Part shown: positions 17,611-26,031 of the stretch, in pieces
Numbering within the stretch: the first letter of the stretch is position 1
How the letters are laid out: each line of letters begins with the position of its first letter
NCBI RefSeq assembly: GCF_003952165.1
Contig: NZ_RXFT01000018.1
Coordinates: 1-64,000 of the forward strand
Direction: 5' to 3'
Source: Variovorax guangxiensis
GTDB lineage: Bacteria > Pseudomonadota > Gammaproteobacteria > Burkholderiales > Burkholderiaceae_C
DNA length: 64,000 nt
Program-made: the position numbers and the translations under genes
The notes under the pieces: model-generated
The model's input: only the letters and a program-made list of their open reading frames with translations
Database searches by the model: none
Told to the model about the DNA's origin: nothing

Positions 17611-18446
17611 TGCAATGGCTGAAGGACCTGATGGCACCGGCCCCGGTTTTGCCCCCTCTCCCGCTTGCGGGAGAGGGCTGGGGTGAGGGCGGCACCGCTG
17701 GAGTTGGACGCGGTGGGGTGATGAAAGCCGTTGCACCCTCACCCCAACCCTCTCCCGCAAGCGGGAGAGGGAGCAATACCGGCACAGCTCGTGCCGAGCC
17801 CGGCGAAACCCTCGCCAAGCAGCTCGCCCTCGTCATCGACCTCAACGTCTGCGTGGGCTGCCATGCCTGCGTGACCTCGTGCAAGCAATGGAACACCTCC
17901 GGCAGCGCCGGACCGCTGGCCGACGAGCGGCCCTACGCGGCCGACCCTACCGGCACCTTCTTCAACCGCGTGCAGACCTACGAGGCCGGCGCCTTTCCGG
18001 CGACGGAGACCATCCACTTCCCGAAGAGCTGCCTGCACTGCGAAGACCCGCCGTGCGTACCGGTGTGCCCCACGGGCGCGAGCTACAAGCGCAAGGAAGA
18101 CGGCATCGTGCTCGTCGACTACGACAAGTGCATCGGCTGCAAGTACTGCGCATGGGCCTGCCCCTACGGCGCGCGCGAGCTCGACGAGGAGCGCCAGGTC
18201 ATGACCAAGTGCACGCTGTGCGTTGACAGAATCCACGACGAGCAGCTGCCCAAGGAAGACCGCAAGCCCGCCTGCGTGAAGGCCTGCCCGACCGGCGCGC
18301 GGCTCTTTGGCGACGTGAAGGACCCTGAGTCCGACGTGTCGAAGGCGATCCGCGAGCGCGGCGGCTACCAGCTCATGCCCGAGTGGGAGACCAACCCGGC
18401 CAATCGCTATCTGCCGAGGCGGATCACGCCTTCGGAACAGGAGTAG
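17607..18446 (+). CDS. soeB: Sulfite dehydrogenase iron-sulfur subunit SoeB, with repeat-encoded N-terminal insert
   Basis: A 279-residue ferredoxin-type subunit with four [4Fe-4S] cluster motifs: CVGCHACVTSC (82-92), CLHCEDPPCVPVCP, CIGCKYCAWACP and the final CTLC with CVKACP. It carries electrons from SoeA to SoeC. The ATG at 17607 overlaps the soeA stop and has GGAGGA upstream. Residues 16-55 are encoded by an inverted pair of 36-base GC-rich repeats and the DNA between them, giving a low-complexity Pro/Gly-rich stretch not expected in this family; the conserved part begins at KQLALVIDLN (71). The frame is kept across the insert, so the protein is probably functional. Confidence 0.87.
   Translation: MMQWLKDLMAPAPVLPPLPLAGEGWGEGGTAGVGRGGVMKAVAPSPQPSPASGRGSNTGTARAEPGETLAKQLALVIDLNVCVGCHACVTSCKQWNTSGSAGPLADERPYAADPTGTFFNRVQTYEAGAFPATETIHFPKSCLHCEDPPCVPVCPTGASYKRKEDGIVLVDYDKCIGCKYCAWACPYGARELDEERQVMTKCTLCVDRIHDEQLPKEDRKPACVKACPTGARLFGDVKDPESDVSKAIRERGGYQLMPEWETNPANRYLPRRITPSEQE
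17654..17771. repeat. Inverted pair of 36-base palindromic repeats inside soeB
   Basis: Copy 1 (17654-17689) and copy 2 (17736-17771, opposite orientation) match at 35 of 36 positions and are separated by 46 bases. Each copy itself contains an 11-base hairpin, CCCTCTCCCGC facing GCGGGAGAGGG across two bases. Such sequences are common between genes in Comamonadaceae and related bacteria. Here the pair lies within coding sequence and is translated in frame. Confidence 0.93.
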
Positions 18447-18451
18447 GCCGC

Positions 18452-19384
18452 ATGCATCCGGCGTTCTCGATTCTTTTCTTCACCACGCTGGCCGGCGCCG
18501 CGCAGGGGCTGGTGTTCGCGCTCGCGCTGGCCGTGCTCTTCGGGCTCGAACTCGCGCCGGGCTTCCTGGCCCTGGCGCTGGGCGTGGCCGAGGTGCTGCT
18601 GGTGGCCGGACTGGCCGCCTCGTTCATGCACCTGGGCCGCAAGACGCGCGCGTGGCGCGCGGTGCTGATGTGGCGCACCTCGTGGATGTCGCGCGAGGTG
18701 ATCGTGCTGCCGGCCTTCATCGCGCTGGTGGCGCTGTGGTGGCTGTCGCTGCGGCTGGGTGTCGGCGCGCCGTGGTCATGGCTGTTGCCGGTGCTCGCGC
18801 TGTGCGGCGCGGTGCTGCTCTGGTACTGCACCGCGATGATCTACGCCTGCCTGCGCTTCATCGAGGAATGGGCGCATCCGCTGACCATTCTCAACTTCAC
18901 GCTGATCGGGCTGTCGTCCGGTCTGGTGCTGGCCTGCGCGATGGCGGCGCTGGCCGGCGAGGCGCGCTTCGTGCAGGTGTTCGGGCCCTATGCGCTCGTC
19001 GCCACGCTGGCGGCATGGGCGGCGCGCGGCACGGCGCTGCGGCGCAACGCGGGCATTCGCCACAAGTCGACGCTGCAGTCGGCCACCGGCATCCGCACGC
19101 AGAAGCTGGTGCAGAAGTCGATGGGCATGTCGGCCGGCTCGTTCAACACGCGCGAGTTTTTCCATGGTGCCTCGCTCGCGGCGCTGGGCAACATGAAGAT
19201 GGGCTTCCAGCTGCTGGCCTTCGTGCTGCCCGCGCTGCTGCTGGCATGGGGCATCGTGGGCACGGGCGCGCTGCCGTGGCTGCTCGCGGCGCTGGTGCAG
19301 GCGCCGGGGCTGCTGGCGGAGCGCTGGCTCTTCTTCGCGCAGGCCCGGCATCCGCAGAACCTGTACTACCAGGTGGTTTCCTAG
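18452..19384 (+). CDS. soeC: Sulfite dehydrogenase membrane anchor SoeC (DmsC-like)
   Basis: A 310-residue polytopic membrane protein of the DmsC/SoeC type, with about eight hydrophobic segments. Family-like stretches are HPAFSILFFTTLAGAAQGL at the start, TSWMSREV and RFIEEWAHPLTILNF. It anchors SoeAB to the inner face of the membrane and should carry the quinone site. The ATG has GGAG nine bases upstream and lies 5 bases after soeB. Its last 4 bases overlap the end of the convergent SMP-30 gene. Confidence 0.88.
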   Translation: MHPAFSILFFTTLAGAAQGLVFALALAVLFGLELAPGFLALALGVAEVLLVAGLAASFMHLGRKTRAWRAVLMWRTSWMSREVIVLPAFIALVALWWLSLRLGVGAPWSWLLPVLALCGAVLLWYCTAMIYACLRFIEEWAHPLTILNFTLIGLSSGLVLACAMAALAGEARFVQVFGPYALVATLAAWAARGTALRRNAGIRHKSTLQSATGIRTQKLVQKSMGMSAGSFNTREFFHGASLAALGNMKMGFQLLAFVLPALLLAWGIVGTGALPWLLAALVQAPGLLAERWLFFAQARHPQNLYYQVVS

Positions 19385-20310
19385 GCTTCGAAGTTCAGCG
19401 CAAGGCCGGGCGTGGGCCAGTCGTCGATGGCGATGAGTCGTCCGCTACCCGAGAGCGTGATGTAGGCCGTGCGCCGGTCTCGTCCTCCGAAGCAGATGTT
19501 GGTGGTGTAGCGGTCGGGCAGCGGCACGTGCTCGACCGCGCCGCCGTCCGGCGCCACGATGCTGATGCCGCCGTGCAGCAGCGTCGCCACGCAGAGATTG
19601 CCGAGCGCATCCACCGCCATCGAATCGAAGCGCTGGTAGTGCCCGCCCGGCGAGGCGCAGAGCATGCGGCCGCCGTGCGGCGAGGGCCAGCCGTCCTTGC
19701 GCACCCGGCCGGGTGCCGTGATGTCGAAGGCCCAGACGCGTGCGCCCTCGGTTTCGGCGTAGTAGAGCGTGCCGCCGTCGGGCGAGAGGGCGATGCCGTT
19801 GGGCGTCATCACCGGCCGCGCGATCACGCTGGCGGTGCTGCCGTCGGCGTGGCCGTAGAAGAGGCCGCCGCGGTCCATGTCGCGCTCGCGCACCTTGCCC
19901 AGGTCGGTGAAGTAGAAGCCGCCATGAGCATCGAACACGATGTCGTTGGGCCCGCACAGGGCGCCGCCATCCACCGTGTCGTAGAGGCGCTCGGCGCGGC
20001 CGGTGGCGAGGTTCACGCGCTCGATGCGCCCGCCCGAGTAGTCCTCGGCCTGCCCGACGGGCCTCAGGCAGCCGTCCGCCTCGGTGTGCCACCTGAAGCC
20101 GCCGTTGTTGCAGACGTAGACCGCGCCATCGGGCCCGATGGCCGCGCCGTTGGGGCCGCCGCCCAGGTCGGCCACCACCTGTACCAGTCCGTCGGCGCGC
20201 ACGCGCGTGAGCGTGCCGCGCGCGATCTCCACCAGCAGCACGGAGCCGTCGTCCATGGCGATCGGGCCTTCGGGAAACTGCAGGCCGGTGGCGAGTTCGC
20301 GGATGCGCAT
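19381..20310 (-). CDS. SMP-30/gluconolactonase-family protein
   Basis: A 309-residue six-bladed beta-propeller of the SMP-30/Gnl family. FPEGPIAMDDGSVLLVEI carries the N-terminal metal-binding glutamate, CNNGGFRWH and GPNDIVFDAHGGFYFTD follow, and MTPNGIALSPDGGTLYYAET holds the conserved Asn/Asp metal ligands. Such enzymes hydrolyse sugar lactones or related esters with a divalent metal. No sugar-acid genes lie beside it, so the substrate is unknown. It has no visible signal peptide. It is transcribed convergently to soeC. Confidence 0.88.
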   Translation of the reverse strand: MRIRELATGLQFPEGPIAMDDGSVLLVEIARGTLTRVRADGLVQVVADLGGGPNGAAIGPDGAVYVCNNGGFRWHTEADGCLRPVGQAEDYSGGRIERVNLATGRAERLYDTVDGGALCGPNDIVFDAHGGFYFTDLGKVRERDMDRGGLFYGHADGSTASVIARPVMTPNGIALSPDGGTLYYAETEGARVWAFDITAPGRVRKDGWPSPHGGRMLCASPGGHYQRFDSMAVDALGNLCVATLLHGGISIVAPDGGAVEHVPLPDRYTTNICFGGRDRRTAYITLSGSGRLIAIDDWPTPGLALNFEA

Positions 20311-20364
20311 CGGGGGCTCCTCGGTGATCGGGCGGGCCTCCAGTTTGCGCCAGATCGGTCCGGA

Positions 20365-21531
20365 TCAGCGCAGCAGGGCCTGCACCCAGGCGATGCGCCG
20401 CAGCCGCATCACGAAGCTGCAGCGGCTGAGCCTGCAGCGCAGCTGCGCGAAGAGCGGCTTGGCGGTGGGCTCATCGCCGTTCAGGCCGTTCAGGCCGGCC
20501 ATCAGCCGGTCGAGCACCGCCGAGGCGCGCGCGCCGCCTTCGCGCTGGCCGGCGAGCGAAAGCGCGAAGCTCGCGCTGCCGCCGTCGGTGTCGACCACCG
20601 CGTCGGACTGCGTCTCGGCCAGCGAGGCTTCAGCGCCGCCGCGTGCGTGCCGCAGCACCGGGCGGCCTTGCACGAGCGCGCCTGTCCATCCGAGTGCGTA
20701 GCCGCCGGGTGCGAGTCCGCGCAGGCGCTCCACGTAGCTGGAGGGCAGGGGCGTTTGGTCGCCCTGCAATGCGCGCAGGTGCCAGCGCAGCCAGCCGGCG
20801 TAGGTCGACGCCGTGGTGGCGAAGCGGCCGGCCGGCATGATCGCGTCGAGCCAGGCCTGCGGGCTGGCGGGGCCGCGTGCATCGGCTTCGCGCCAGGTGC
20901 CGGCGATGGCGAGCGGGCGGGCCAGTTCCTGCTCGAACATCGCGCGGTAGCTCAGGCCGGTGGCGCGTTCCATCATCGTGGTCGCGAGTGCGTAGCCTGC
21001 GTTCGAATAGCGGAAGCCGGTGCTGTCGGCCGCGGGCGGCTGGCGCACCAGCCAGCGCGCGAAGAAGAGGCGGCGCCCGGCGTCGGTGGTGGGCAGCGCG
21101 CCGGCAGGCACGGCCTCGGGGAGAACGGACAGGAAGCGGCCGAACTCTTCTTCGGTGGTGAAGGCGGGCAGGCCGGCGCGGTGCGCGAGAAGGTCTTCGA
21201 GCGTCACGTTGCGGTAGGCCGGCAGCATCAGGCGGCGCAGCTCGGGCAGGGCCTCGACGATGCGCGTGTTCCAGCGCAGGGCGCCGCGATCGACCAGGCG
21301 CGCGGCGATCACGGCCGTCATCGCCTTCGCGTCGGCGCCCACCGGAAAGAGCACCCTGGCGCCAGCCAGGCCCGCGCCTTCGAAGTCGCCATCCAACGCC
21401 GTGACGCGGCCCGTGACGGCGTCGGCGCGCTGTTGCAGGCCGGGGGCGGCCGGCTGCGGGCCGGCATCTTGGTTGCCGCAGGCCGACAGGAGCGCGGCGG
21501 CGACGAGCAGGGTTGCGAAGGCGGTGTTCAC
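20365..21531 (-). CDS. Beta-lactamase-fold lipoprotein lacking the catalytic serine
   Basis: A 388-residue serine-beta-lactamase/class C esterase-fold protein. A GTG start gives a lipoprotein signal with lipobox LSAC (Cys18). The fold is marked by the YSN triad in FRYSNAGYALATTMMERATG and by HRAGLPAF. Where the family has GSxxK the sequence is GADAK (65-69), so the nucleophile is alanine while the lysine remains. The protein is therefore probably non-hydrolytic and may bind peptidoglycan-like or other ligands at the outer membrane. An upstream in-frame ATG exists at 21714 but would destroy the signal peptide. Confidence 0.8.
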   Translation of the reverse strand: MNTAFATLLVAAALLSACGNQDAGPQPAAPGLQQRADAVTGRVTALDGDFEGAGLAGARVLFPVGADAKAMTAVIAARLVDRGALRWNTRIVEALPELRRLMLPAYRNVTLEDLLAHRAGLPAFTTEEEFGRFLSVLPEAVPAGALPTTDAGRRLFFARWLVRQPPAADSTGFRYSNAGYALATTMMERATGLSYRAMFEQELARPLAIAGTWREADARGPASPQAWLDAIMPAGRFATTASTYAGWLRWHLRALQGDQTPLPSSYVERLRGLAPGGYALGWTGALVQGRPVLRHARGGAEASLAETQSDAVVDTDGGSASFALSLAGQREGGARASAVLDRLMAGLNGLNGDEPTAKPLFAQLRCRLSRCSFVMRLRRIAWVQALLR

Positions 21532-21615
21532 TCTGTACGACTCCGTTTTGCTCGGGCTGCCGCCGGTGTGCGCGGACGGCGGCCCGGAAGACCGGGGAGA
21601 CCAGGAAGAAGGAAA

Positions 21616-21642
21616 GCGAGGAAGGCGAGGAAGGCGAGGGAA
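21616..21642. repeat. Three 9-base tandem units
   Basis: The unit GCGAGGAAG occurs twice exactly and a third time with a change, in the leader between the beta-lactamase-fold gene and the two-component remnant. Nothing shows a function. Confidence 0.7.
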
Positions 21643-21708
21643 GACCGCATCATTGTTCGCCTCCGAACCTTTGGCAATGCTTAAGGTTCCCGCCGGACAA
21701 TCCGGGCG

Positions 21709-22448
21709 GTGCACCTCCTGCTCATCGAAGACGACCTGGACCTGGGCCGGGCCCTCTCGCAGGCGCTGAAGGCCGAGGGCTTCAGCATCGAGTGGCTGCG
21801 CCGCATCGCCGACGCCCCGCGCTCCTTCGACGGCGATGCCTGCGGCTGCGTGCTGCTCGACGTGAGCCTGCCAGACGGCTCGGGCCTGCAGCTGCTGTCG
21901 CGCTGGCGCCGCTCGGGCGTGACGGTGCCCATCTTGGTCATCACCGCGCGTTCGGCCCTCGAAGACCGGCTTGCGGGCCTGGACGGCGGCGCCGACGACT
22001 ACGTGGTCAAGCCCTTCGCCACGCCGGAGTTGGTGGCTCCGACAGCCTGGTCTTCGAACTGCCCGTGCCGCTGTTCGAGTCGGTGCTGCGCAACCTGCTC
22101 GACAACGCGGTGAAGTACGTGGAGGCCGGCGGGCAGGTGGTGGTGACGCTGCGGCGCGAGGCGCAGGGGCTGGTTCTTTCCGTGGTCGACAGCGGGCCCG
22201 GCATTCCGGTCGAGGAGCACGAGCTGGTGTTCGAACGCTTCCATCGCGGCTCGGCCACGCTCGCCCAGGGCACGGGGCTGGGGCTGTCGATAGCGCGTCA
22301 AGCCTGCCAGCGCATGGGCGGCACCATTGGGCTCGCGCAGGCGCCGGGCGGACGGGGATGCGCGTTCACCGTCTTCATTCCCGGCGGGCAGCCGGCTGCT
22401 GTTGCTGCCGCTACTGCTACTTCTTCGCGCCCTGCATGCGCGCGATGA
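21709..22448 (+). pseudogene. Collapsed two-component system: receiver domain joined to a histidine kinase C-terminus
   Basis: From a GTG at 21709 a CheY-like receiver domain runs normally (LLIEDDLDLGRAL, phosphorylation site LLDVSLPDGSG, VKPFATPEL) and breaks off at about 22030, where an OmpR-type regulator should go on to its DNA-binding domain. The next sequence, in a different frame, is the end of a sensor kinase: N-box NLLDNAVKY, G1 box DSGPGIP and G2 box GTGLGLSIARQ. An internal deletion has removed the regulator's output domain and the kinase's sensor and phosphoacceptor parts, leaving a frameshift at the junction. Neither half should be functional as a regulator. Confidence 0.88.
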
Positions 22449-23838
22449 TCTTCGACGTCTCGTTGCCTTCCCGGCGGCCATCCGGATAGATGCGGATGTA
22501 GTCGAAGGCCTTGGCCTGCGAGACCTTCACCATCTGGCCGGCGTGGAGGCCCTGGACGTCGACAGGCTCGTTCTTCAGCAAGCCCTCGATGGCATCGCCG
22601 TTCCAGCGCGCGACTTCCACCCACATCCATTCGTTGCCGCCTGCGGCCGTGGTGAACGGGGCCTTCACGAGGATGTATTCGCCGGGCTGCAGGCCCTTGA
22701 TGAATGCGTCGCGCAGCTTGGGCAACTGAGCGGTGGCGGCCTTGCTGGCGGCGAGCAGTTCGTCGTTGTGCTTCAGGCGGGTGACCGGGTCTTCGTCGGC
22801 GCCGAACACCGAGCTCAGCAGGGCATTCTGCTGCGCGTAGCGGTCGGGTCCCTTGTAGCGGTCGAAGCGGATCTCGTAGAGCCTGTTCTGCGGATCGCCG
22901 CTTTCCCAGGTGCCGTTGACGAGCGAGAGCCTTGCCACCGAGGCGGCGTTGGGCTTCAGCCCCGAGAGCAGTGGGTCGCGCGCGCCCGCATGCTTGAGCG
23001 CGCGCAGGTCCATGTCGAACTGGCCGGGCTTCGCCAGCGTGATGCCCTCGGCCATCGCCTGGGAGAAGGCATTGAGCAGGCTGCCCATGGGCCGGTTGCT
23101 CGACCACGAGAAATCGCTCACCACCACGTCGGGCAGTCCGAACTTGCCCATGCCGAGCGTGATGGCCCGCACCATCTCGCCGCTGCGGTAAGCGTGGATG
23201 GTCATGTGCTGCGACACGTCGGGCAGGCCGTTGGCCCAGCTGTCGATGCGCCGCTTCTGCCATTCGTCGGGCGAGAAGACTTCGCGCGTCTCCTCGTCCC
23301 ACAGCAGGCCGCCGGTGTCGCGCGCGACCTGTAGCGTGACCTGCAGCGCCTTCTGCATGGCGGTGGACGACTGCTGCGAGGGGTGCGCGAAATCGAGGAT
23401 CAGCGCCTTGTCCGCCTTCTGCAGCGCTTCCGCCTGCTCGCGCGAGATGCCGCGGCCGAAGCGCTGCAGCGATTCCATGTCGGGCGCGCGGTATTCCTTC
23501 AGCACGGTGGTGGTGTTCCAGTTCGCGAAGACCACGGGCGCGCTGACGGAGGAGGGCGTCGGCATCGACGCCAGGAGCTTCGGGCTGCCGCCGGTCTTGC
23601 CGAGCGCGCCGCGCAGCGCGGCCATCGGGTCGGTGGCCGGCGTCTTGGCGTAGTAGATGGCGAACTGGAAGCGGACGGGGCCGGCCTGCTGCGGAGAGCC
23701 TGCGGGCACCGGCACGCCGGGGACGGGCTTGGCGGCGGCCTGCGTTGCGGCCGGCGGCGTGGCCGGCGTTGCTGCGAGGGCCGAGGTGCCCATCGAAAGG
23801 ATGAGCGCGGCGAGCGCGAGGCGAAACGGCAGGTTCAT
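22417..23838 (-). CDS. Exported protein with C-terminal DUF2314-like domain
   Basis: A 473-residue protein with a signal peptide (MNLPFRLALAALILSMGTSALA) and a Pro/Ala-rich linker after it. The C-terminal hundred residues (KGLQPGEYILVKAPFTT, WMWVEVARWNGDAIEGLLKN, HAGQMVKVSQAKAFDYI) resemble DUF2314, a domain often found in secreted or polymorphic-toxin-associated proteins. The middle region is not recognised. No function is known. The last 32 bases overlap the tail of the convergent kinase remnant. A longer reading from 23916 is open but the signal peptide fixes the ATG at 23838. Confidence 0.75.
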   Translation of the reverse strand: MNLPFRLALAALILSMGTSALAATPATPPAATQAAAKPVPGVPVPAGSPQQAGPVRFQFAIYYAKTPATDPMAALRGALGKTGGSPKLLASMPTPSSVSAPVVFANWNTTTVLKEYRAPDMESLQRFGRGISREQAEALQKADKALILDFAHPSQQSSTAMQKALQVTLQVARDTGGLLWDEETREVFSPDEWQKRRIDSWANGLPDVSQHMTIHAYRSGEMVRAITLGMGKFGLPDVVVSDFSWSSNRPMGSLLNAFSQAMAEGITLAKPGQFDMDLRALKHAGARDPLLSGLKPNAASVARLSLVNGTWESGDPQNRLYEIRFDRYKGPDRYAQQNALLSSVFGADEDPVTRLKHNDELLAASKAATAQLPKLRDAFIKGLQPGEYILVKAPFTTAAGGNEWMWVEVARWNGDAIEGLLKNEPVDVQGLHAGQMVKVSQAKAFDYIRIYPDGRREGNETSKIIARMQGAKK

Positions 23839-23893
23839 GTTCGTGTTGTCGTTGTGGCTGCGATGCCGCCATTCTTTTCTACGTCCAGTTCCG

Positions 23894-24694
23894 TCACCTG
23901 GACGCGCGATCCGCATGAAACTGCTTCAATATTTCCAGCCGAGCCCGCAAGTGAGGGAACTTGGGTTGTTGCGTGTCGTGCACATGCCCATCCAATGCAT
24001 AGCCAGTCGATATCGCCTGGCGTTCGATGATCTGTGCAAAGGGCGTGGAGCCGGCATGCTGATGAATATCAAGCAAGGCGAGGGCCGTGGCTGTCCGGCC
24101 TTTTCCACCGCGACAATGAAAGTGAAGATGGCTGCCGGCAGGCAGGGAGTCGAACAGCTCGACCAGGGCGTTCAACGCCGCAGCATCGGGTGCGCAATGA
24201 TCATCCACGGGCAGACGCACATACCGCACGTCGTCGTCCTCAACGAGACGCTTCTCGCTGCAGACTTGCTCTACCTGCCACGTCTCGCCACCTGGTGCGC
24301 CGAGCTGCACCTGCGTCTTGGTTGTCACCGTGACTTCCGGTGAGTTCGAGACGATGGTCAAGCGCAAACGTTCCAGCTCCTCGGCATCGGCCGGGGAAAG
24401 ACCTGCACAGCCCCAGTTGCTGCCCGCCGCGTACCAACTGATAGCGGCGCCGTTGATGAATCCGTGTGATTCCTTGCGGAGATCCACCACCACGAAGGTC
24501 GCTGGTTGCCTCTGGATGACGGTGGCGTGCAGTTGTTGCCAGCCGGCCATCGAAAACTGCGCGCTGCCGGAGGTGGTGAAGGCTCCTGTCGGTTGCCAGG
24601 ACGATCGCAGGCGCGGTACTTCCGGCACGTCGGAATCCAGTACCAGGGGGGCAAAAGAGGCGTCAGGCGAAGGCGCGGGCGTGCGGTATGACAA
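23894..24694 (-). CDS. Cysteine phytase-like / PTP-like phosphatase, effector-like
   Basis: About 266 residues with the P-loop HCRGGKGRT (Cys194, Arg200) of cysteine-dependent phosphatases. The stretch VVVDLRKESHGFINGAAISWY (about 68-88) matches the signature region of PTP-like inositol polyphosphate phosphatases, a family that includes rumen phytases and the Xanthomonas type III effector XopH. A candidate general acid lies in LPVDDHCAPD. No signal peptide is seen. The apparent start is TTG, so the N-terminus is uncertain. It lies 20 bases downstream of an effector-like gene and the two probably form an operon. Inositol phosphates or phosphoproteins are likely substrates; action inside a host cell is speculation. 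Confidence 0.72.
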   Translation of the reverse strand: MSYRTPAPSPDASFAPLVLDSDVPEVPRLRSSWQPTGAFTTSGSAQFSMAGWQQLHATVIQRQPATFVVVDLRKESHGFINGAAISWYAAGSNWGCAGLSPADAEELERLRLTIVSNSPEVTVTTKTQVQLGAPGGETWQVEQVCSEKRLVEDDDVRYVRLPVDDHCAPDAAALNALVELFDSLPAGSHLHFHCRGGKGRTATALALLDIHQHAGSTPFAQIIERQAISTGYALDGHVHDTQQPKFPHLRARLEILKQFHADRASR

Positions 24695-24714
24695 TGGAAA
24701 GCCCTGTCGAGAAG

Positions 24715-26031
24715 CTACACCATGCCCGGCGGCCGGATGGGGGTGAACTTTTCGAATGCAACCATGTTCCGGCCGGCGAGCAGGGGCTGCAGCACCAATT
24801 GGGCAGCAACGACCGCACCCGGGGCATTGAACTCAAGGAAGTGCCAGCGCAGATTGGTGTGTGGGTCGCGAAAGCTCATGTGATCCTGTCCGACGATGGT
24901 GCCGAGTATTCCCGGCGCCAGCGTGCTGATCAAATGCTCGGTACCGCCATCGCCGAAGCCGTTGACCTTGCGCCTGGCATGACCATCGTGCATCAGGTTG
25001 GTGGTGGACCCCAATCCTAGCAAGACGCGGCCGGCCGAAGTGCGATGCAAGGCCGCGATGGGGATGCTGCCTTTGATCAGGAGTTCGCGTGTGCGGATGG
25101 TGTCGCGCAGGCCCAGATATTGTTGTTCGGCGATGTCGCCGGTATTGGTGTGATGGCCGTTGTTCAGAACGTCGGTCGCCGGCAAGCCCAGCCAGGCCGA
25201 AGCCACGTCGTGGCGGTGCACATCGAAGATGGTCGCGGCCGGCACGAGCGCGAGATCCACCGTCACTACACCGTACATGCTGACGAAAGGTATTCCGCGC
25301 GTGGACAGCGCGGGTCTGTTGGAGACGCCGGTGGAAATGTAGCGCTTGTTGCCGCCCCAGCCGCGTGTATGAGTCAGGATCTGCTGGGCTTCAGTCAGCG
25401 CGATTCCCGCGCCCACGCCGTGCATGAAGGCTCCACCGACCTCGGTGAGCTGGGCATTCACGGTGCCGAGCACGGAGCGCAGCGGTCGCCCCTGCGTGAT
25501 GGCCATGGCATCGAATGCGCTCAGGCCGCGTGTGACGAAACGCTTGACGTGCGTGGCCGAGGTGGTGAGCGAAATGTAGTGACGAGGGGGAACATTGTTG
25601 TCACCGTGGCGATGGTAGACGTCGTTATGTGCGAGCAGCGGGCGGCCGATGAGATGGAAGCGGCCCTCGCCGAAGAAGACGGTACCAACCTTGGCCCTGA
25701 TACCTCCGACCCGCATGAAGCAATCTGACGAATGAGGGAGGTTGTCCACGAAATCGAGTACTCCGCGATAGCGGAGCAATAGCGCGCCTTTGAGTCGCGG
25801 CCAGTTGCCGCCACCGTTCAGATGCGCCTTCTCATAGGTGTGTAGCGCGGTATGAATCGCATTGAAGTCTGCGGCTACAGCAAGGTTCTGCGCCAGCGCG
25901 TTGGCCGCCTCGGTCGAGTGGCGCTTCCGCATGTTCTTGTTGATACCGAACAGCGCCGAGATTTCGTCACGCCGGCCGTGGTGGCTGGGCGGTGCGACGG
26001 GATCAGGAACAAACGAGTACTTATCTCGCAT
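24715..26031 (-). CDS. Unrecognised protein, possible ADP-ribosyltransferase-like effector
   Basis: A 438-residue protein I do not recognise with certainty. The C-terminal half has an order of motifs reminiscent of ADP-ribosyltransferase toxins: KRYISTGVSN (229-238, an STx-like strand), GVVTVDLALVP with IFDVHR (254-273), and an acidic strand RELLIKGSIPIAAL with Glu316. A second candidate, RHYISLTTSATHVKRF, lies at 150-165. There is no signal peptide or membrane segment. Base composition appears less GC-rich than that of the flanking catabolic genes. It is the first gene of a pair with the phytase-like phosphatase, which together look like delivered effectors. Treat the enzyme call as a hypothesis. 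Confidence 0.45.
   Translation of the reverse strand: MRDKYSFVPDPVAPPSHHGRRDEISALFGINKNMRKRHSTEAANALAQNLAVAADFNAIHTALHTYEKAHLNGGGNWPRLKGALLLRYRGVLDFVDNLPHSSDCFMRVGGIRAKVGTVFFGEGRFHLIGRPLLAHNDVYHRHGDNNVPPRHYISLTTSATHVKRFVTRGLSAFDAMAITQGRPLRSVLGTVNAQLTEVGGAFMHGVGAGIALTEAQQILTHTRGWGGNKRYISTGVSNRPALSTRGIPFVSMYGVVTVDLALVPAATIFDVHRHDVASAWLGLPATDVLNNGHHTNTGDIAEQQYLGLRDTIRTRELLIKGSIPIAALHRTSAGRVLLGLGSTTNLMHDGHARRKVNGFGDGGTEHLISTLAPGILGTIVGQDHMSFRDPHTNLRWHFLEFNAPGAVVAAQLVLQPLLAGRNMVAFEKFTPIRPPGMV

Noticed and set aside
14584-17760. A reading frame of over 1000 codons on the minus strand opposite soeA
   Set aside because: It mirrors the third-position GC bias of soeA, is rich in His, Arg, Val and Ala, has no domain, and lacks a start signal.
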